Notes: generated by a model from the sequence alone, not told the origin. A stretch of DNA of 64,000 nt from Acidovorax sp. HDW3 (GCF_011303755.1 NZ_CP049885.1:81001-145000); one strand, 5' to 3'; numbered from the stretch's first letter, positions 1 through 9,320 are shown. A program made the numbers and translations.

Positions 1-1
1 C

Positions 2-1360
2 CGCGCCCGCCTGGCTGCCCTTTTGGGCCCCGGCGGCGTGGCCATCGTCCCGACAGCGCCCGAGCGCCCGCGCAACCGCGACAGCGACCATCCCTACCGG
101 CACGACAGCTACTTTTACTACCTCACCGGCTTTACCGAGCCCAACGCCTGGCTGCTGCTCGATGCCAGCGGGCGCAGCACCCTGTGGTGCCAGCCCAAGG
201 ACTTGGAGCGTGAGATTTGGGACGGCTACCGCCTCGGGCCCGAGGCTGCGCCGGCGGTGCTCTGGGTCGATGCCGCCCACTCGGTGGCCGAGCTCGATGC
301 CCGCCTGCCGCGCCTGCTGGAGAACCAGCAGCAAGTCTGGTACCCCTTTGCCACCCACGAGGGCCTGGCGGCGCAGCTCGAAGGCTGGCTGCGCGCCGTG
401 CGCGCCCGCACGCGCCAGGGCGCGCTGTGCCCGCAGCAGCAGGGCGATCTGTGCGCCTTGCTCGATGAAATGCGGCTGTACAAAGACGCGCACGAGCAGG
501 CGCTGATGCGCCGCGCCGCGCACATCAGCGCAGGCGCCCATATCCGCGCCATGCAAACGAGCAGCCGGATGCTGCGCGCCGGCCAGGACCTGCGTGAATA
601 CCACCTCGAAGCCGAGCTGCTGCACGAGTTTCGCCGCCACGGCGCGCAGGCGCCGGCCTACGGCTCCATCGTCGCTGCGGGCGCCAACGCCTGCGTGCTG
701 CACTACCGCGCCGACGCCGCCCCGGTGCGCGCGGGCGACCTGGTGCTGATCGACGCCGCCTGCGAGCTCAACGGCTACGCTGCCGACATCACCCGCACCT
801 TCCCTGCCGATGGCCGCTTCACCGGGCCGCAGCGCGCGCTGTACGAACTGGTGCTGGCCAGCCAGGAAGCGGCGCTGGCCGCCACCCGCCCCGGTGCCCG
901 CTTCAACGATCCGCACGAGGCCACCTTGGCGGTGCTGGCGCAGGGCCTGCTCGACCTGCGCCTGCTCGACGGCAACCAGGTCGGCACGGCGCAAGACGTG
1001 CTCGAAAAGCGCGCCTATCTGCCGTTTTACATGCACCGCACCAGCCACTGGCTGGGCATGGACGTGCACGACTGCGGCAGCTACGCCGAGCCCAGCGAGC
1101 TGCAGCAGGCGCAGGCGCACACCGACCCGGGCACGGGCGAGCCCCTGCTGCAGCGCCCCAGCCGCATCCTGCAGCCGGGCATGGCGCTGACCATTGAACC
1201 CGGCCTGTACGTGCGCCCGGCGCCCGGCGTGCCACCAGAGTTTCACGGCCTGGGCGTGCGCATCGAGGACGACGTGTTTGTGACCGCCGATGGCTGCGAG
1301 ATCACTACGCGCGGCGTGCCGGTGCGCATCGATGACATCGAAGCCCTGATGCGTACCTGA
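2..1360 (+). CDS. pepP: Xaa-Pro aminopeptidase (aminopeptidase P), 5' end outside window
   Basis: Cytosolic dinuclear-manganese peptidase that removes an N-terminal residue preceding proline. The reading frame is open from base 2, so the true start lies upstream and the first visible residues (RARLAALLGPGG) are internal. The N-terminal AMP_N domain is recognisable by HDSYFYYLTGF. The C-terminal pita-bread (M24) domain carries the five metal ligands in order: Asp in LIDAACELNG, Asp in AADITRTFP, His in HWLGMDVHD, Glu in LTIEPGLYV and Glu in GVRIEDDVF. Together these identify aminopeptidase P rather than methionine aminopeptidase. The stop codon is followed at once by the 10-bp direct repeat that borders the MITE-like element at 1371-1592, so the element lies directly against the gene's 3' end. 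Confidence 0.93.
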   Translation, partial: RARLAALLGPGGVAIVPTAPERPRNRDSDHPYRHDSYFYYLTGFTEPNAWLLLDASGRSTLWCQPKDLEREIWDGYRLGPEAAPAVLWVDAAHSVAELDARLPRLLENQQQVWYPFATHEGLAAQLEGWLRAVRARTRQGALCPQQQGDLCALLDEMRLYKDAHEQALMRRAAHISAGAHIRAMQTSSRMLRAGQDLREYHLEAELLHEFRRHGAQAPAYGSIVAAGANACVLHYRADAAPVRAGDLVLIDAACELNGYAADITRTFPADGRFTGPQRALYELVLASQEAALAATRPGARFNDPHEATLAVLAQGLLDLRLLDGNQVGTAQDVLEKRAYLPFYMHRTSHWLGMDVHDCGSYAEPSELQQAQAHTDPGTGEPLLQRPSRILQPGMALTIEPGLYVRPAPGVPPEFHGLGVRIEDDVFVTADGCEITTRGVPVRIDDIEALMRT

Positions 1361-1370
1361 CCCCGCTGGG

Positions 1371-1592
1371 CTTGTGTATGCACACATCTTTTGACGGCTC
1401 CCATCCGCCTGGTCAAAGGGCGGTTTTTGCTCCCCTCCCCCCTCGCGGGGGAGGGGCCGGGGGAGAGGGGGCGCTGGCAGCACCTTGCCTATTCACCCCT
1501 CTCCCCAACCCTCTCCCGCAAGGGGAGAGGGAGTGCAACCCAGCGCCAAACAAGCGTTGTGCGCTATCAAAAAAGATGTGTGCATACACAAG
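1371..1592. mobile_element. MITE-like element, copy 1 (222 bp, 22-bp inverted termini)
   Basis: The termini at 1371-1392 and 1571-1592 are perfect 22-bp inverted repeats beginning CTTGTGTATGCACACATC. The element is flanked by identical 10-bp direct repeats CCCCGCTGGG at 1361-1370 and 1593-1602. The inside holds two C-run/G-run palindromes (about 1431-1471 and 1496-1532) and, just before the right terminus (about 1541-1570), a decayed copy of the dispersed GATAGC/AGCGCTT repeat. There is no transposase and no credible ORF inside. A nearly identical copy lies at 53601-53817. Because the target is itself a CCCC...GGG palindrome, the exact duplication length (4 to 10 bp) is ambiguous. It fills most of the 309-bp pepP-pyk gap; the remaining roughly 65 bp hold the pyk ribosome binding site. 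Confidence 0.85.
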
Positions 1593-1669
1593 CCCCGCTG
1601 GGGTGGGCTGCATGTAACCGGTTTCGTGCCAGAATTGAAACTGAATTACAAACCCTGTAGGAGCACCCT

Positions 1670-3106
1670 ATGCAAATGACCCGCGCCACCAAAATCGTCG
1701 CCACCCTGGGGCCGGCATCGAGCGAGCCCGCGCTGCTCGAAGCCATGATTCGGGGCGGGGTCAACGTTGTGCGCCTGAACTTCAGCCACGGCAAGGCGCA
1801 AGATCACATCGACCGCGCCACCCTGGTGCGCGCCGCTGCGCAGCGCGCCGGGCGCGAGGTGGCCATCATGGCCGACCTGCAGGGGCCCAAAATCCGCGTC
1901 GGCAAGTTTGCCGACGGCAAGGTATGGCTCGAACCCGGCGCCGCCTTTGTGCTCGATGCCGCACGCACCGAGCCCGGTGACGTGCACGGCGTCAGCCTGG
2001 ACTACAAAGACCTGCCGCGCGACGTGCGCGCCGGCGACACCTTGCTGCTCAACGACGGCCTGATCGTGCTCACCGTGGACGCCGTGCGCGGCGACGCCGT
2101 GCACACCACCGTCAAGCTCGGCGGCGAGCTCTCGAACAACAAGGGCATCAACAAGCAAGGCGGCGGCCTGACGGCGCCGGCCCTCACCGCCAAGGACATG
2201 GAGGACATCAAGACCGCCATGGGCTTTCAGGCCGACTACGTGGCCGTGAGCTTTCCGAAGAACGCCATCGACATGGAAATGGCGCGCCAGCTGTGCAACG
2301 TGGCGGCGGCGGAATACGGCCACCGCCCGGGGCTGATTGCCAAAATCGAGCGCGCCGAGGCGATTCCGCGCCTGGAAGAAATTTTGCGCGTCTCCGATGG
2401 CATCATGGTTGCGCGCGGCGACCTGGCGGTCGAGGTCGGCAACGCTGCCGTGCCGGCGCTGCAAAAGAAAATGATCCGCATGGCGCGCGACATGGACAAG
2501 GTGGTGATCACCGCCACGCAGATGATGGAGAGCATGATCACCAACCCCGTGCCCACGCGCGCCGAGGTCAGCGACGTGGCCAACGCCGTGCTCGATGGCA
2601 CCGACGCCGTCATGCTCAGCGCCGAGACCGCTGCCGGCAAATACCCGCTGGAGACGGTGCAGGAAATGGCCAACATCTGCTGCGCCGCCGAGGCGGCGGA
2701 AGAGGTCGAGCTTGACGCCGACTTCAACAACCGCAGCTTTGGCCGCATCGACCAGAGCATTGCCATGGGCGCGCTGTTTACCGCCCACCACCTGGGCGCC
2801 AAGGCCATCGTTGCGCTCACCGACAGCGGCTCGACGGCGCTGTGGATGAGCCGCTACCGCATCCACATTCCGATCTACGCCCTGACGCCCAAAATTTCCA
2901 CGCAGCGCAAGATGGCGCTGTACCGCAACGTGCGCCCGCTGCTCATGGACACCAGCGCCGACCGCGACACGGCGCTGGAGCAGGCCGAGCTGCACCTGAA
3001 GAACCGCCAGATCGTGCAAAAAGGCGACATCTACGCCATCACCTGCGGCGAGCCCATGGGCCAGCCCGGCGGCACCAACATGCTCAAAATCTGCAGCGTG
3101 GAGTAG
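1670..3106 (+). CDS. pyk: Pyruvate kinase
   Basis: Last step of glycolysis: phosphoenolpyruvate + ADP to pyruvate + ATP, in the cytosol as a tetramer. The 478-aa product has the normal family length. It starts with the typical beta-strand [10 protein letters not shown], has the substrate-loop region RLNFSHG near residue 38, the [12 protein letters not shown] segment near residue 245 and the signature [12 protein letters not shown] near residue 280. The C-terminal alpha/beta domain follows to the end. Start chosen at 1670 because GGAG at 1660-1663 sits 6 nt upstream; the in-frame ATG at 1676 is an alternative. fba follows 94 bp downstream on the same strand, a usual neighbour in this family. 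Confidence 0.96.
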   Translation: MQMTRATKIVATLGPASSEPALLEAMIRGGVNVVRLNFSHGKAQDHIDRATLVRAAAQRAGREVAIMADLQGPKIRVGKFADGKVWLEPGAAFVLDAARTEPGDVHGVSLDYKDLPRDVRAGDTLLLNDGLIVLTVDAVRGDAVHTTVKLGGELSNNKGINKQGGGLTAPALTAKDMEDIKTAMGFQADYVAVSFPKNAIDMEMARQLCNVAAAEYGHRPGLIAKIERAEAIPRLEEILRVSDGIMVARGDLAVEVGNAAVPALQKKMIRMARDMDKVVITATQMMESMITNPVPTRAEVSDVANAVLDGTDAVMLSAETAAGKYPLETVQEMANICCAAEAAEEVELDADFNNRSFGRIDQSIAMGALFTAHHLGAKAIVALTDSGSTALWMSRYRIHIPIYALTPKISTQRKMALYRNVRPLLMDTSADRDTALEQAELHLKNRQIVQKGDIYAITCGEPMGQPGGTNMLKICSVE

Positions 3107-3200
3107 GCCGCCTGAGGGGCATGGGCCTTGTCCTAAAATCGGGCGGTTACGAAGCGGTTACCGCCGCGCTTTTATCCACCCTCGAACGGACCCATACACC

Positions 3201-4265
3201 ATGCCCCTCGTCTCGATGCGCGAACTGCTCGACCATGCCGCCGAACACGGCTATGGCATCCCCGCTTTCAACGTCAACAACCTGGAGCAGGTGCAGGCCG
3301 TGATGGCTGCGGCTGACGAGGTCGGCGCCCCCGTCATCCTGCAGGCGAGCGCCGGCGCGCGCAAATACGCCGGCGAGAGCTTTATCAAGCACCTGATCGC
3401 CGCCGCCGCCGAAGCCTACCCGCACATCCCGCTGGTCATGCACCAGGACCACGGCACCAGCCCGGCTATTTGCCAAGGCGCGCTCGACCTGGGCTTTGGC
3501 TCGGTGATGATGGATGGCAGCCTGCGCGAAGACGGCAAGACCCCGTCCGACTTTGACTACAACGTGCGCGTGACGCAGGAAGTGGTGGCCATGGCGCACA
3601 AGATCGGCGCCACCGTCGAAGGCGAACTCGGTTGCCTGGGCAGCCTGGAAACGGGCGAAGCCGGCGAGGAAGACGGCGTGGGCGCCGTCGGCAAGCTCGA
3701 CCACAGCCAGATGCTGACCGACCCCGAGGAGGCGGCGCAGTTCGTCAAGGCGACGCAGCTCGACGCCCTGGCCATTGCCATTGGCACCAGCCACGGCGCC
3801 TACAAGTTCACCCGCCCGCCCACGGGCGACGTGCTGGCGATCTCGCGCGTGAAGGAAATCCACGCCCGCATCCCCAACACCCACCTGGTGATGCACGGCA
3901 GCTCCAGCGTGCCGCAAGACCTGCTTGCCATCATCAACCAGTACGGCGGCAAGATGAAGCAGACCTACGGCGTGCCGGTGTCCGAGATCCAGGAAGCCAT
4001 CAAGCACGGCGTGCGCAAGATCAACATCGACACCGACATCCGCATGGCCATGACTGGCGCGGTGCGCAAATTCCAGGTCGAGAACCCAGACAAATTCGAC
4101 ATGCGCGAATGGATGAAGCCCGCGCGCGAAGCCGCCAAGGCGATTTGCAAGCAGCGCTACCTGGAGTTTGGCTGCGAAGGCCAGGCCGCCAAAATCAAAG
4201 GCATTGCGCTGTCCGTCATGGCACAGAAATACGGCGCGGGTGAATTGGCGCAACTCGTGCGTTAA
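3201..4265 (+). CDS. fba: Fructose-bisphosphate aldolase, class II
   Basis: Zinc-dependent aldolase interconverting fructose-1,6-bisphosphate with dihydroxyacetone phosphate and glyceraldehyde-3-phosphate; used in glycolysis, gluconeogenesis and the Calvin cycle. The 354-aa sequence opens with [19 protein letters not shown], contains the zinc/catalytic segment [10 protein letters not shown] near residue 80, the [17 protein letters not shown] loop near residue 105, GTSHGAYKF near residue 197 and [10 protein letters not shown] near residue 275. No strong Shine-Dalgarno precedes the ATG, but the family N-terminus matches. It is followed by an intrinsic terminator at 4317-4343, closing the pyk-fba unit. 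Confidence 0.96.
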   Translation: MPLVSMRELLDHAAEHGYGIPAFNVNNLEQVQAVMAAADEVGAPVILQASAGARKYAGESFIKHLIAAAAEAYPHIPLVMHQDHGTSPAICQGALDLGFGSVMMDGSLREDGKTPSDFDYNVRVTQEVVAMAHKIGATVEGELGCLGSLETGEAGEEDGVGAVGKLDHSQMLTDPEEAAQFVKATQLDALAIAIGTSHGAYKFTRPPTGDVLAISRVKEIHARIPNTHLVMHGSSSVPQDLLAIINQYGGKMKQTYGVPVSEIQEAIKHGVRKINIDTDIRMAMTGAVRKFQVENPDKFDMREWMKPAREAAKAICKQRYLEFGCEGQAAKIKGIALSVMAQKYGAGELAQLVR

Positions 4266-4316
4266 TCGGTAATACCGTCCGCCTAAAATCATCGCAACCC
4301 TTTCGGGTTAACCCTT

Positions 4317-4343
4317 AAAAGCAGCCTGCAGGCTGCTTTTTTT
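4317..4343 (+). terminator. Intrinsic terminator after fba
   Basis: Perfect 16-bp palindrome GCAGCCTGCAGGCTGC at 4321-4336 followed by seven T residues, with AAAA before it, 55 bp after the fba stop. Confidence 0.85.
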
Positions 4344-4379
4344 ACGCCCGTTGGATGCACCAAATTGGGGAATGGCGCC

Positions 4380-4398
4380 TATAAAGTACGAACGTTCG
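4380..4398. promoter_or_regulatory. Possible -10 and palindromic operator upstream of pntAa
   Basis: A TATAAA hexamer at 4380-4385 is followed by a perfect 10-bp palindrome CGAACGTTCG at 4389-4398, 57 bp before the pntAa start. The position just after a -10 box would suit a repressor site of the TetR type, but no convincing -35 is found at 16-18 bp, and no regulator gene is adjacent. Tentative. Confidence 0.3.
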
Positions 4399-4454
4399 CT
4401 TAATTGGCGGTAACTTCAAGTAAGCTTTTGGACAGTTTGATTGGAGGAGAAGCC

Positions 4455-5570
4455 ATGTTGATTGGAGTGCCTGCGGAAACCCTGGTGGGAGAGCACCGGG
4501 TGGCCGCGACCCCCGAGACGGTCAAGAAACTCAAGGCCCAGGGCCATACCGTGCGGGTGCAACGCGGCGCGGGCCTGGCGGCCAGCGTCACGGACGCGCT
4601 GTATGAAGCGGCCGGCGCTGAAGTGGTGGATGCTGCTGCAGCCTGGGGCGCGGATTTGGTGCTGAAAGTGCGCGCGCCGCAGGCGCAAGAGGTTGGGCAG
4701 CTCCGACGTGGCAGCACCCTGGTGGGGATGCTCAACCCCTTCGACGCCGAGGGCTTGCTGCGCCTGGCGACGGCGGGCGTCACGGCCTACGCCCTGGAGG
4801 CTGCGCCGCGTACCACGCGCGCGCAAAGCATGGACGTGCTATCGAGCCAGGCCAATATCGCTGGCTACAAGGCCGTGATGATCGCTGCCGACCGCTACCA
4901 GCGTTTTTTCCCCATGCTGATGACGGCCGCCGGCACCGTGAAGGCGGCACGCGTCGTCATTCTGGGGGTGGGCGTGGCCGGGTTGCAGGCGATTGCCACG
5001 GCCAAGCGCCTGGGCGCGGTGATTGAAGCCTCGGATGTGCGTCCGAGTGTGAAGGAGCAGGTCGAATCGCTGGGCGCCAAGTTTATTGACGTGCCCTACG
5101 AAACCGCTGAAGAAAAAGAAGCCGCCGAGGGTGTGGGCGGCTACGCCCGGCCTATGCCACAAAGCTGGCTTGACCGCCAGAAGGCCGAGGTGGCCAAGCG
5201 CGTGGCCCAGGCCGACGTCGTCATCACCACTGCCCTGATCCCGGGCCGCGCCGCCCCTGTGCTGGTGACCGAGGACATGGTGCGCGCCATGAAGCCGGGC
5301 TCGGTCATCGTCGATCTGGCCGCAGCCCAGGGCGGCAACTGCCCACTGACCGAAGCCGGTCAGACGGTGCTCAAGCATGGCGTGACCCTGGTGGGCGAGA
5401 CCAATCTGCCAGCCTTGGTGGCAGCCGACGCCTCGGCGCTGTATGCGCGCAACGTACTCGATTTTCTCAAGCTGGTGCTGACAGCCGAAGGTGGCCTGCA
5501 GGTGAACCGGGAGGACGACATCGTCGCCGCCTGCCTGATGGCGCACCAGGGCCAGCTGCTGCGCGCCTGA
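4455..5570 (+). CDS. pntAa: Proton-translocating NAD(P) transhydrogenase, alpha subunit part 1 (NAD-binding)
   Basis: Soluble NAD(H)-binding domain I of the membrane transhydrogenase, which uses the proton gradient to make NADPH from NADH. The 371-aa product starts MLIGVPAETLVGEHRVAATP, a typical alanine-dehydrogenase/PNT N-terminal domain. It carries the Rossmann motif VVILGVGVAGLQAIATAKRLGA near residue 170 and the mobile-loop region around residues 215-235. Start placed at 4455 because GGAGGA at 4442-4447 is correctly spaced; an upstream in-frame start at 4404 lacks this. It lacks the membrane part, which is encoded by the next gene, giving the three-gene arrangement seen in Rhodospirillum and many betaproteobacteria. 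Confidence 0.95.
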   Translation: MLIGVPAETLVGEHRVAATPETVKKLKAQGHTVRVQRGAGLAASVTDALYEAAGAEVVDAAAAWGADLVLKVRAPQAQEVGQLRRGSTLVGMLNPFDAEGLLRLATAGVTAYALEAAPRTTRAQSMDVLSSQANIAGYKAVMIAADRYQRFFPMLMTAAGTVKAARVVILGVGVAGLQAIATAKRLGAVIEASDVRPSVKEQVESLGAKFIDVPYETAEEKEAAEGVGGYARPMPQSWLDRQKAEVAKRVAQADVVITTALIPGRAAPVLVTEDMVRAMKPGSVIVDLAAAQGGNCPLTEAGQTVLKHGVTLVGETNLPALVAADASALYARNVLDFLKLVLTAEGGLQVNREDDIVAACLMAHQGQLLRA

Positions 5571-5656
5571 GTTCCTCTTGTGGGCGTCCGCTGCGGCTTT
5601 GCTGCTGCTGGCGGTGCCCGTTGTCCCCTTTTTTGCGAGCGAGAAGGAGGTCCGCC

Positions 5657-5980
5657 ATGGACACCGTATCCCCCACCCTCATCAACCTCATCATCTTCGT
5701 GCTGGCGATCTATGTCGGCTACCACGTGGTATGGACCGTCACGCCGGCGCTGCATACGCCGTTGATGGCGGTGACCAATGCCATCTCGGCCATCGTCATC
5801 GTCGGCGCCATGCTGGCGGCGGCGCTGACCGAAACCACTCTGGGCAAGAGCATGGGCGTGCTCGCCGTGGCGCTGGCAGCGGTGAATGTGTTTGGCGGCT
5901 TCCTGGTGACGCGCCGAATGCTTGAAATGTTCAAGAAAAAAGAGCGAAAAGCGCCTCCAGCGCCCGCCAATAAAGCGTAA
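5657..5980 (+). CDS. pntAb: NAD(P) transhydrogenase, alpha subunit part 2 (membrane)
   Basis: Small 107-aa integral membrane subunit with three hydrophobic helices (about residues 8-30, 36-58, 62-83) and a basic, Pro/Ala-rich cytoplasmic tail (KKKERKAPPAPANKA). It forms part of the proton channel with PntB. Start chosen at 5657 (MDTVSPTLINL) because AAGGAGG at 5644-5650 sits 6 nt upstream; a longer frame from 5621 would add a non-conserved leader. It lies between pntAa and pntB on the same strand, 86 bp after the former and 27 bp before the latter, so the three should be one operon. Confidence 0.92.
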   Translation: MDTVSPTLINLIIFVLAIYVGYHVVWTVTPALHTPLMAVTNAISAIVIVGAMLAAALTETTLGKSMGVLAVALAAVNVFGGFLVTRRMLEMFKKKERKAPPAPANKA

Positions 5981-6007
5981 GCAGCTATTAAATCAGGAGC
6001 AATTCAA

Positions 6008-7435
6008 ATGAGTATGAATCTTGTGACGCTGCTGTATCTGGTGGCCAGCGTGTGCTTCATTCAGGCGCTCAAGGGCCTGTCGCACCCCACCACCTCCATT
6101 CGGGGCAACGTCTTTGGCATGGTCGGCATGGCGATTGCCGCAGGTACCACGGCGGCGCTGATCTACAAACTGGCCGGTGGCAACGTGGTGGGCCTCGGTT
6201 ATGTGCTGGGCGGCCTGGTGCTTGGCGGCGGCGCTGGCGCCGTGATGGCGCAGCGCGTGGAGATGACCAAGATGCCCGAGTTGGTGGCGTTCATGCACAG
6301 CATGATTGGCTTGGCGGCGGTATTCATTGCCATTGCGGCGGTGGCAGAGCCCTGGGCGTTTCAGATCGTTGCCAAGGGTGAGGCGATTCCGCATGGCAAC
6401 CGTCTGGAACTGTTCCTGGGGGCTGCCATTGGCGCCATCACCTTCAGCGGCTCGGTGATTGCTTTTGGCAAGCTCTCGGGCAAGTACAAGTTTCGCCTGT
6501 TCCAGGGCGCGCCGGTGGTGTTCTCCGGGCAGCACCTGCTGAACCTGGTGCTGGGTCTGGCCACGGTTGGCCTGGGTCTGGTGTTCATGGCGACCGAGCG
6601 CTGGGATGCCTTCTTTGCCATGCTGGCGCTGGCCTTTGTGCTGGGCGTGCTCATCATCATTCCCATCGGCGGTGCGGACATGCCGGTGGTCGTGTCCATG
6701 CTCAACAGCTACTCGGGCTGGGCGGCGGCGGGCATTGGCTTTTCGCTCAACAACTCCATGCTCATCATTGCCGGCTCGCTTGTCGGCAGCTCGGGCGCCA
6801 TCCTCTCGTACATCATGTGCAAGGCGATGAACCGTTCGTTTTTCAACGTCATTTTGGGTGGCTTTGGCGGTGATGCCGCTGCGGGTGCGGCCCAGGGGGC
6901 GCAGCAGCAGCGCAGCGTCAAAAGCGGCAGCGCCGACGACGCCGCCTTTGTGCTGGGCAACGCCGAGACCGTGGTCATCGTCCCCGGCTACGGCCTGGCC
7001 GTGGCGCGGGCGCAGCACGCCGTCAAGGAGCTGGCGCAAAAGCTCACCGACAAGGGCATTACCGTCAAATACGCCATTCACCCTGTGGCCGGGCGGATGC
7101 CGGGGCACATGAACGTGCTGCTGGCCGAGGCCGAGGTGCCCTACGACCAGGTGCACGAGATGGAGGACATCAACGGCGAGTTCGGCCAGGCCGACGTGGC
7201 CATCGTTTTGGGCGCCAATGACGTTGTCAATCCGGCGGCGCTGCAAAAGGGCAGCCCGATCTACGGTATGCCGATTCTGGAGGCGTACAAAGCCAAGACC
7301 ATCATCGTCAACAAGCGTTCCATGGCGGCGGGCTACGCCGGGCTGGACAACGAATTGTTCTACATGGACAAGACCATGATGGTGTTTGGCGACGCCAAGA
7401 AGGTGGTCGAGGACATGGTCAAGGCGGTTGAGTAA
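6008..7435 (+). CDS. pntB: NAD(P) transhydrogenase, beta subunit
   Basis: Membrane domain plus NADP(H)-binding domain III of the transhydrogenase. The 475-aa protein has about nine transmembrane helices in its first 270 residues, then a soluble Rossmann-like domain with VVIVPGYGLAVARAQHAVKEL near residue 320, the GRMPGHMNVLLAEA stretch and the VNKRSMAAGYAGLDN signature near residue 435, all diagnostic for NADP binding. AGGAGC at 5995-6000 is 7 nt from the ATG. It ends the pnt operon; no clear intrinsic terminator was found in the 137 bp before fadD. Confidence 0.96.
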   Translation: MSMNLVTLLYLVASVCFIQALKGLSHPTTSIRGNVFGMVGMAIAAGTTAALIYKLAGGNVVGLGYVLGGLVLGGGAGAVMAQRVEMTKMPELVAFMHSMIGLAAVFIAIAAVAEPWAFQIVAKGEAIPHGNRLELFLGAAIGAITFSGSVIAFGKLSGKYKFRLFQGAPVVFSGQHLLNLVLGLATVGLGLVFMATERWDAFFAMLALAFVLGVLIIIPIGGADMPVVVSMLNSYSGWAAAGIGFSLNNSMLIIAGSLVGSSGAILSYIMCKAMNRSFFNVILGGFGGDAAAGAAQGAQQQRSVKSGSADDAAFVLGNAETVVIVPGYGLAVARAQHAVKELAQKLTDKGITVKYAIHPVAGRMPGHMNVLLAEAEVPYDQVHEMEDINGEFGQADVAIVLGANDVVNPAALQKGSPIYGMPILEAYKAKTIIVNKRSMAAGYAGLDNELFYMDKTMMVFGDAKKVVEDMVKAVE

Positions 7436-7572
7436 GCTGACGCGCCCTGGATCTGGGGCGTTGCGAAGCGTCAACATTGCACCGCTTTTTGGTAAGGCGT
7501 GGGTAAGAAAGGGCTGGCTTGCGGGGACAATGCAGCTCACCTTTTGTGTCATGAAAAATAGGAGAGACAAGA

Positions 7573-9252
7573 ATGCAAGACCGTCCCTGGCTGACCGCTT
7601 ACCCCAAGGGTGTGCCCACCGACATTGACCCCGGAAAGTACCCTTCCCTGGTCGCGTTGATGGACGAGGCGTTCAAAAAGTACGCCGACCGCGTCGCCTA
7701 CAGTTTCATGGGCAAGGACATCAGCTACGGCGAGACCGACTCGCTCAGCCGTGCCCTGGCCGCCTATTTGCAGGGCCTGGGCCTGACCAAGGGCGACCGC
7801 GTCGCCATCATGATGCCCAATACGCCGCAGTACCCGGTCACGGTGGCGGCGGTGCTGCGCGCGGGCTACGTGGTGGTCAACGTCAACCCGTTGTACACCG
7901 CACGCGAGCTGGAGCACCAGCTCAAGGACTCTGGCGCCAAGGCCATCGTCATCATCGAGAACTTTGCCACCACGCTGCAGGCCTGCATTGCCAACACCCC
8001 CGTCAAGCATGTGGTGCTGTGCGCCATGGGCGACCAGCTGGGCTTGCTCAAGGGCGCGCTGGTGAACATGGTGGTGCGCAACGTCAAGAAGATGGTGCCC
8101 GAGTACAGCCTGCCGGGCGCCGTGCGCTTCAATGAGGCCATCGCCCAGGGCTCGCGCGGCAGCTTCAAGCCCGCCTCCATCGTCCCGGACGATATCGCCC
8201 TGCTGCAATACACCGGCGGCACCACCGGCGTCTCCAAGGGGGCGGTGCTGCTGCACCGCAACGTCATCGCCAACGTGCTGCAGGCCGAAGCCTGGTACGC
8301 GCCCGTGATCAGCCAGGTGGCGCCGGGTGAACAAATTTGCTCGGTGTGCGCGCTGCCGCTGTACCACATCTTCGCCTTTACGGTGAACATGATGCTGTCC
8401 ATGCGCACCGGCGGCAAAACCATTTTGATCCCCAACCCGCGCGACCTGCCGGCGGTGCTCAAAGAGCTTGCACGCCACACCTTCCACAGCTTCCCGGCGG
8501 TCAACACCCTGTTCAACGGCCTGGCCAACCACCCCGACTTTGACAAGGTCAATTGGAAAAACCTCAAAGTCTCGGTCGGCGGCGGCATGGCGGTGCAGGG
8601 CGCCGTCGCCAAGCTCTGGCTGGAGAAAACCGGCTGCCCGATCTGCGAAGGCTATGGACTGTCGGAAACCAGCCCCATCGCCAGCTGTAACCCCGTCACG
8701 GCGCACGACTACACCGGCACCATCGGCGTGCCCGTGCCCAGCACTTATATGAAGCTGCTCGACGATGAGGGCAACCAGGTCGAGCTTCAGGGCCAACCCG
8801 GCGAGATCGCCATCAAGGGCCCGCAGGTCATGGCCGGCTACTGGCAGCGCCCGGACGAGACTGCCAAAGTCATGACCGCCGACGGCTATTTCAAGACCGG
8901 CGACATCGGCATCATCGACGAGCGCGGCTTCTTCAAAATCGTCGATCGCAAGAAAGACATGGTGCTGGTCAGCGGCTTCAACGTTTACCCCAACGAGGTC
9001 GAAGACGTGGTGGCGCAGATGCCCGGCGTGCTCGAATGTGCCGTCGTCGGCGTGCCCGATGAGAAAACCGGCGAAGCGGTCAAGCTCGTCATCGTCAAGA
9101 AAGACCCGCAGCTCACCGCCGAGCAGGTCAAGGAGTTCTGCCGCGCCAACCTCACCGGCTACAAGCAGCCGCGCGTGATCGAGTTCCGCACCGATCTGCC
9201 CAAAACCCCCGTGGGCAAAATCCTGCGCCGCGAGCTGCGCGACAAAAAATAA
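7573..9252 (+). CDS. fadD: Long-chain fatty acid-CoA ligase
   Basis: Activates free fatty acids to acyl-CoA at the expense of ATP for beta-oxidation or lipid synthesis; peripheral inner-membrane enzyme. The 559-aa product has the AMP-binding P-loop YTGGTTGVSKGA near residue 214, the adenylate motif EGYGLSETSP near residue 360, YFKTGDIGIIDERGFFKIVDR-type hinge sequence near residue 440 and the C-terminal lysine region TPVGKILRRELR at the end. Length and order match the E. coli FadD class. GGAGA at 7561-7565 is 7 nt before the ATG. An intrinsic terminator at 9277-9303 follows. Confidence 0.92.
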   Translation: MQDRPWLTAYPKGVPTDIDPGKYPSLVALMDEAFKKYADRVAYSFMGKDISYGETDSLSRALAAYLQGLGLTKGDRVAIMMPNTPQYPVTVAAVLRAGYVVVNVNPLYTARELEHQLKDSGAKAIVIIENFATTLQACIANTPVKHVVLCAMGDQLGLLKGALVNMVVRNVKKMVPEYSLPGAVRFNEAIAQGSRGSFKPASIVPDDIALLQYTGGTTGVSKGAVLLHRNVIANVLQAEAWYAPVISQVAPGEQICSVCALPLYHIFAFTVNMMLSMRTGGKTILIPNPRDLPAVLKELARHTFHSFPAVNTLFNGLANHPDFDKVNWKNLKVSVGGGMAVQGAVAKLWLEKTGCPICEGYGLSETSPIASCNPVTAHDYTGTIGVPVPSTYMKLLDDEGNQVELQGQPGEIAIKGPQVMAGYWQRPDETAKVMTADGYFKTGDIGIIDERGFFKIVDRKKDMVLVSGFNVYPNEVEDVVAQMPGVLECAVVGVPDEKTGEAVKLVIVKKDPQLTAEQVKEFCRANLTGYKQPRVIEFRTDLPKTPVGKILRRELRDKK

Positions 9253-9276
9253 GCGCACCCGCGCACGCCAATACCC

Positions 9277-9303
9277 GGGCGGCCCAGAGGCCGCCCTTTT
9301 TTT
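9277..9303 (+). terminator. Intrinsic terminator after fadD
   Basis: 8-bp perfect stem GGGCGGCC (9277-9284) / GGCCGCCC (9289-9296) with a 4-nt loop, followed by seven T residues. It lies 25 bp after the fadD stop and just before the next gene. Confidence 0.88.
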
Positions 9304-9320
9304 GCCCTTCTGCATCTGCC

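Noticed and set aside
1372..1660. Short ORFs of 60-90 codons inside the MITE-like elements
   Set aside because: They follow the inverted repeats and C/G palindromes in several frames at once and encode low-complexity Pro/Arg/Gly-rich sequence; no transposase.
1646..3019. 457-codon open frame antisense to pyk
   Set aside because: Shadow of pyk; no recognisable domain and His/Gly/Val-rich.
4404..4454. Upstream start for pntAa at 4404
   Set aside because: The leader it adds is not family-like and the Shine-Dalgarno at 4442-4447 fits the ATG at 4455.
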